DNA of 7,603 bases, from assembly GCA_002422125.1 (NCBI GenBank), contig DITF01000017.1, forward strand, positions 1 through 7,603, written 5' to 3'. The notes under the pieces were generated by a model. That model was not told the DNA's origin. It saw only the letters and a list, made by a program, of their open reading frames with translations, and made no database searches. Source of the DNA: a bacterium UBP17_UBA6191. GTDB taxonomy: Bacteria > Muiribacteriota > UBA6191. The position numbers and the translations under genes are program-made. Below are positions 6,474 through 7,603 of the stretch, in pieces (the first letter of the stretch is position 1; each line of letters opens with the position of its first letter).

Positions 6474-7252
6474 TCTCCACCAAAGCGCCGCTGCCGTTTC
6501 TGGTAGGCCAGAATGGCCTCAAAAAGGTGGACTTTGCAAAAATCCGGCCAGTGAACAGTAGCAAAGTACAACTCAGAGTAAGCACACTCCCATAACATAA
6601 AATTGGAAAGGCGCATTTCACCACTAGTGCGAATCAGCAATTCTGGTTCAGGCAAATTTCGCGTAGACAAATGACTCTGAATGGATGCCTCGTTAATTTC
6701 AGCCGGGGAAATTTCTCCATTTCTCAGTTTAGTACCCAAGGAGCGCAGGGCATTTACAATATCAGCTCTGCCAGAATAGTTTAAGGCCAGACTCATATGA
6801 ATTCTTGAATTGTGTTTGGTTCTTTCCCGAGCCTCGGTAAACTCTTTCTCAATCTGCCCACCCATGGCCGAGATATCACCAATCCAGTCAATTTTTACTC
6901 CCTGCGTCTCAAGTTCATCAAGATACTTACGCAAGGAACTGGAAAACAGGCCCATCAGGGCCCTGACTTCAGTCTCGGATCGTTTCCAGTTTTCCGTGGA
7001 AAATGCATAAAAAGTAACATGCCGAACCGGCAGCTTCCCGCAAACCTCAACCATCTCATGAACAGTGCGCACTCCCGCGCTGTGTCCATAAGTCCTGGGC
7101 TTACCTAAAGCTTTGGCCCACCGTCCGTTCCCATCCATAATAAAAGCAATGTGACGGGGGCAATTTTCCCAGTCTATGGCATGAAAAACTTCCGCTTCCT
7201 GAGGTAATAGGACAAGATCCTTAAGAATCTGTTCTTTAATCTGTTGTGACAA
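6470..7252 (-). CDS. uppS: Isoprenyl transferase (undecaprenyl pyrophosphate synthase)
   Basis: This cytosolic cis-prenyltransferase adds isopentenyl pyrophosphate units to farnesyl pyrophosphate to build the C55 lipid carrier of cell-wall synthesis. Family motifs are all present in the 260-residue product: HIAFIMDGNGRWAK (34-47, catalytic Asp40), GHSAGVRTV (56-64), FYAFSTENWKR (81-91), LALNYSGRADIV (155-166), LLIRTSGEMRLSNFMLW (205-221, metal-contacting Glu212) and SELYF (226-230), ending in RRFGGE. The start is TTG at 7252. The reading frame upstream is closed by the frr stop codon, which is in the same frame, and the only later ATG (residue 39) would remove the catalytic motif. This leaves an N-terminus about 14 residues longer than in the E. 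coli enzyme. The gap to frr is 18 bases. Confidence 0.97.
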   Translation of the reverse strand: MSQQIKEQILKDLVLLPQEAEVFHAIDWENCPRHIAFIMDGNGRWAKALGKPRTYGHSAGVRTVHEMVEVCGKLPVRHVTFYAFSTENWKRSETEVRALMGLFSSSLRKYLDELETQGVKIDWIGDISAMGGQIEKEFTEARERTKHNSRIHMSLALNYSGRADIVNALRSLGTKLRNGEISPAEINEASIQSHLSTRNLPEPELLIRTSGEMRLSNFMLWECAYSELYFATVHWPDFCKVHLFEAILAYQKRQRRFGGE

Positions 7253-7260
7253 AAATACAA

Positions 7261-7265
7261 CCCCC
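7261..7265 (-). promoter_or_regulatory. Ribosome binding site for the TTG start of uppS
   Basis: GGGGG on the minus strand lies eight bases before the TTG at 7252, within the 18-base gap after frr. It is the only purine-rich site available and supports use of the rare start codon. Confidence 0.5.
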
Positions 7266-7270
7266 GGAAC

Positions 7271-7603
7271 TCAAACCTGCATGATTTCTTTTTCTTTATT
7301 ATCCGCGATATGATCTAGTTTGGCGATCACAGCATCTGTTTTGTCCTGGATCAACTTTTGTTTGGACTTGCTTTCGTCCTCGTTAATCTCCTTGTCCTTT
7401 TCCAGTTTCTTAATGGCATTATTGGCATCTCTTCTACAGTTTCTGACTGCCACCCTGGCATCTTCAGCCTTGGCCTTGGCCAGTTTACAAAGATCCTTAC
7501 GCCTGGCCTCGTTTAACTCTGGCATGACCAGTCGAATATTGATTCCATCATTCACAGGATTAATCCCGACATCGGAGAGCATAATGGCCTTCTCAATCGG
7601 GGA
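7271..7603 (-). CDS. frr: Ribosome recycling factor, C-terminal part (5' end outside window)
   Basis: The visible 110 residues match positions of about 76-185 of the 185-residue family. The factor acts with EF-G to split the post-termination ribosome so that subunits can be reused. The frame is open from the window edge, beginning SPIEKAIMLSDVG, equivalent to the MSPAVEKAIM region of the E. coli protein. Conserved elements follow: GINIRLVMPELNEARRKDL, the long-helix motif RVAVRNCRRDAN with the arginines that contact 23S rRNA, KDKEINEDE, and the terminal EIMQV. A cysteine replaces the usual valine or isoleucine in RNxRRDAN. The internal ATG at 7582 is not the start. Neighbouring uppS and cdsA match the standard frr-uppS-cdsA cluster. 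Confidence 0.96.
   Translation of the reverse strand, partial: SPIEKAIMLSDVGINPVNDGINIRLVMPELNEARRKDLCKLAKAKAEDARVAVRNCRRDANNAIKKLEKDKEINEDESKSKQKLIQDKTDAVIAKLDHIADNKEKEIMQV

Noticed and set aside
6400..6624. Minus-strand open frame of 74 codons across the uppS-cdsA junction
   Set aside because: Out of frame with two genes that carry full family motifs through this region.
6810..7108. Two overlapping plus-strand open frames
   Set aside because: Antisense shadows of the conserved core of uppS with no motif of their own.

Overview
The window is one uninterrupted run of nine genes, all on the minus strand, so transcription reads from position 7603 down to position 1. Genes at both edges are cut: frr enters without its 5' end, and a pilO-like gene leaves without its 3' end. 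Gaps between genes are only 1 to 23 bases, and three junctions overlap by 4 to 8 bases. No stretch over 25 bases lacks coding sequence. I see no RNA gene, insertion sequence, CRISPR array or rho-independent terminator.

Region by region, in transcription order. (1) Translation and envelope core: ribosome recycling factor (frr), undecaprenyl pyrophosphate synthase (uppS) and CDP-diglyceride synthetase (cdsA). (2) A tandem pair of site-2-protease-like genes. The first (4507-5655) is a degenerate RseP-like protein in which the zinc-binding HExxH and the LDG aspartate are both replaced. The second (3204-4505) is an intact RseP with HELGH, one PDZ domain and LDGG. (3) A secreted SpoIID/LytB-family peptidoglycan-acting protein, best started at a GTG that overlaps the rseP stop codon. 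(4) The start of a type IV pilus (or type II secretion) inner-membrane platform: pilM, pilN and a partial pilO-like gene.

The organism is a bacterium, probably diderm (Gram-negative), because it combines RseP, a PilM/N/O-type platform and the frr-uppS-cdsA-rseP cluster. The DNA is of moderate, slightly AT-leaning composition. The lineage cannot be fixed from the sequence. SpoIID-family proteins in a pilus-bearing diderm suggest a deltaproteobacterial, PVC-group, Elusimicrobia or Omnitrophota-like background, but this is a guess.

The genes share an envelope theme. UppS makes the lipid carrier for peptidoglycan, CdsA makes the phospholipid precursor CDP-diacylglycerol, RseP cleaves membrane proteins within the bilayer, SpoIID acts on peptidoglycan glycan strands, and PilM/N/O build an envelope-spanning machine. 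The most notable feature is the pseudoprotease beside the active RseP. In many bacteria dxr occupies the slot between cdsA and rseP; here the inactive RseP-like gene occupies it. The near gap-free correspondence of the two proteins from the HELGH position to the LDG position indicates duplication followed by loss of the active site, with the reading frame and overall fold retained.
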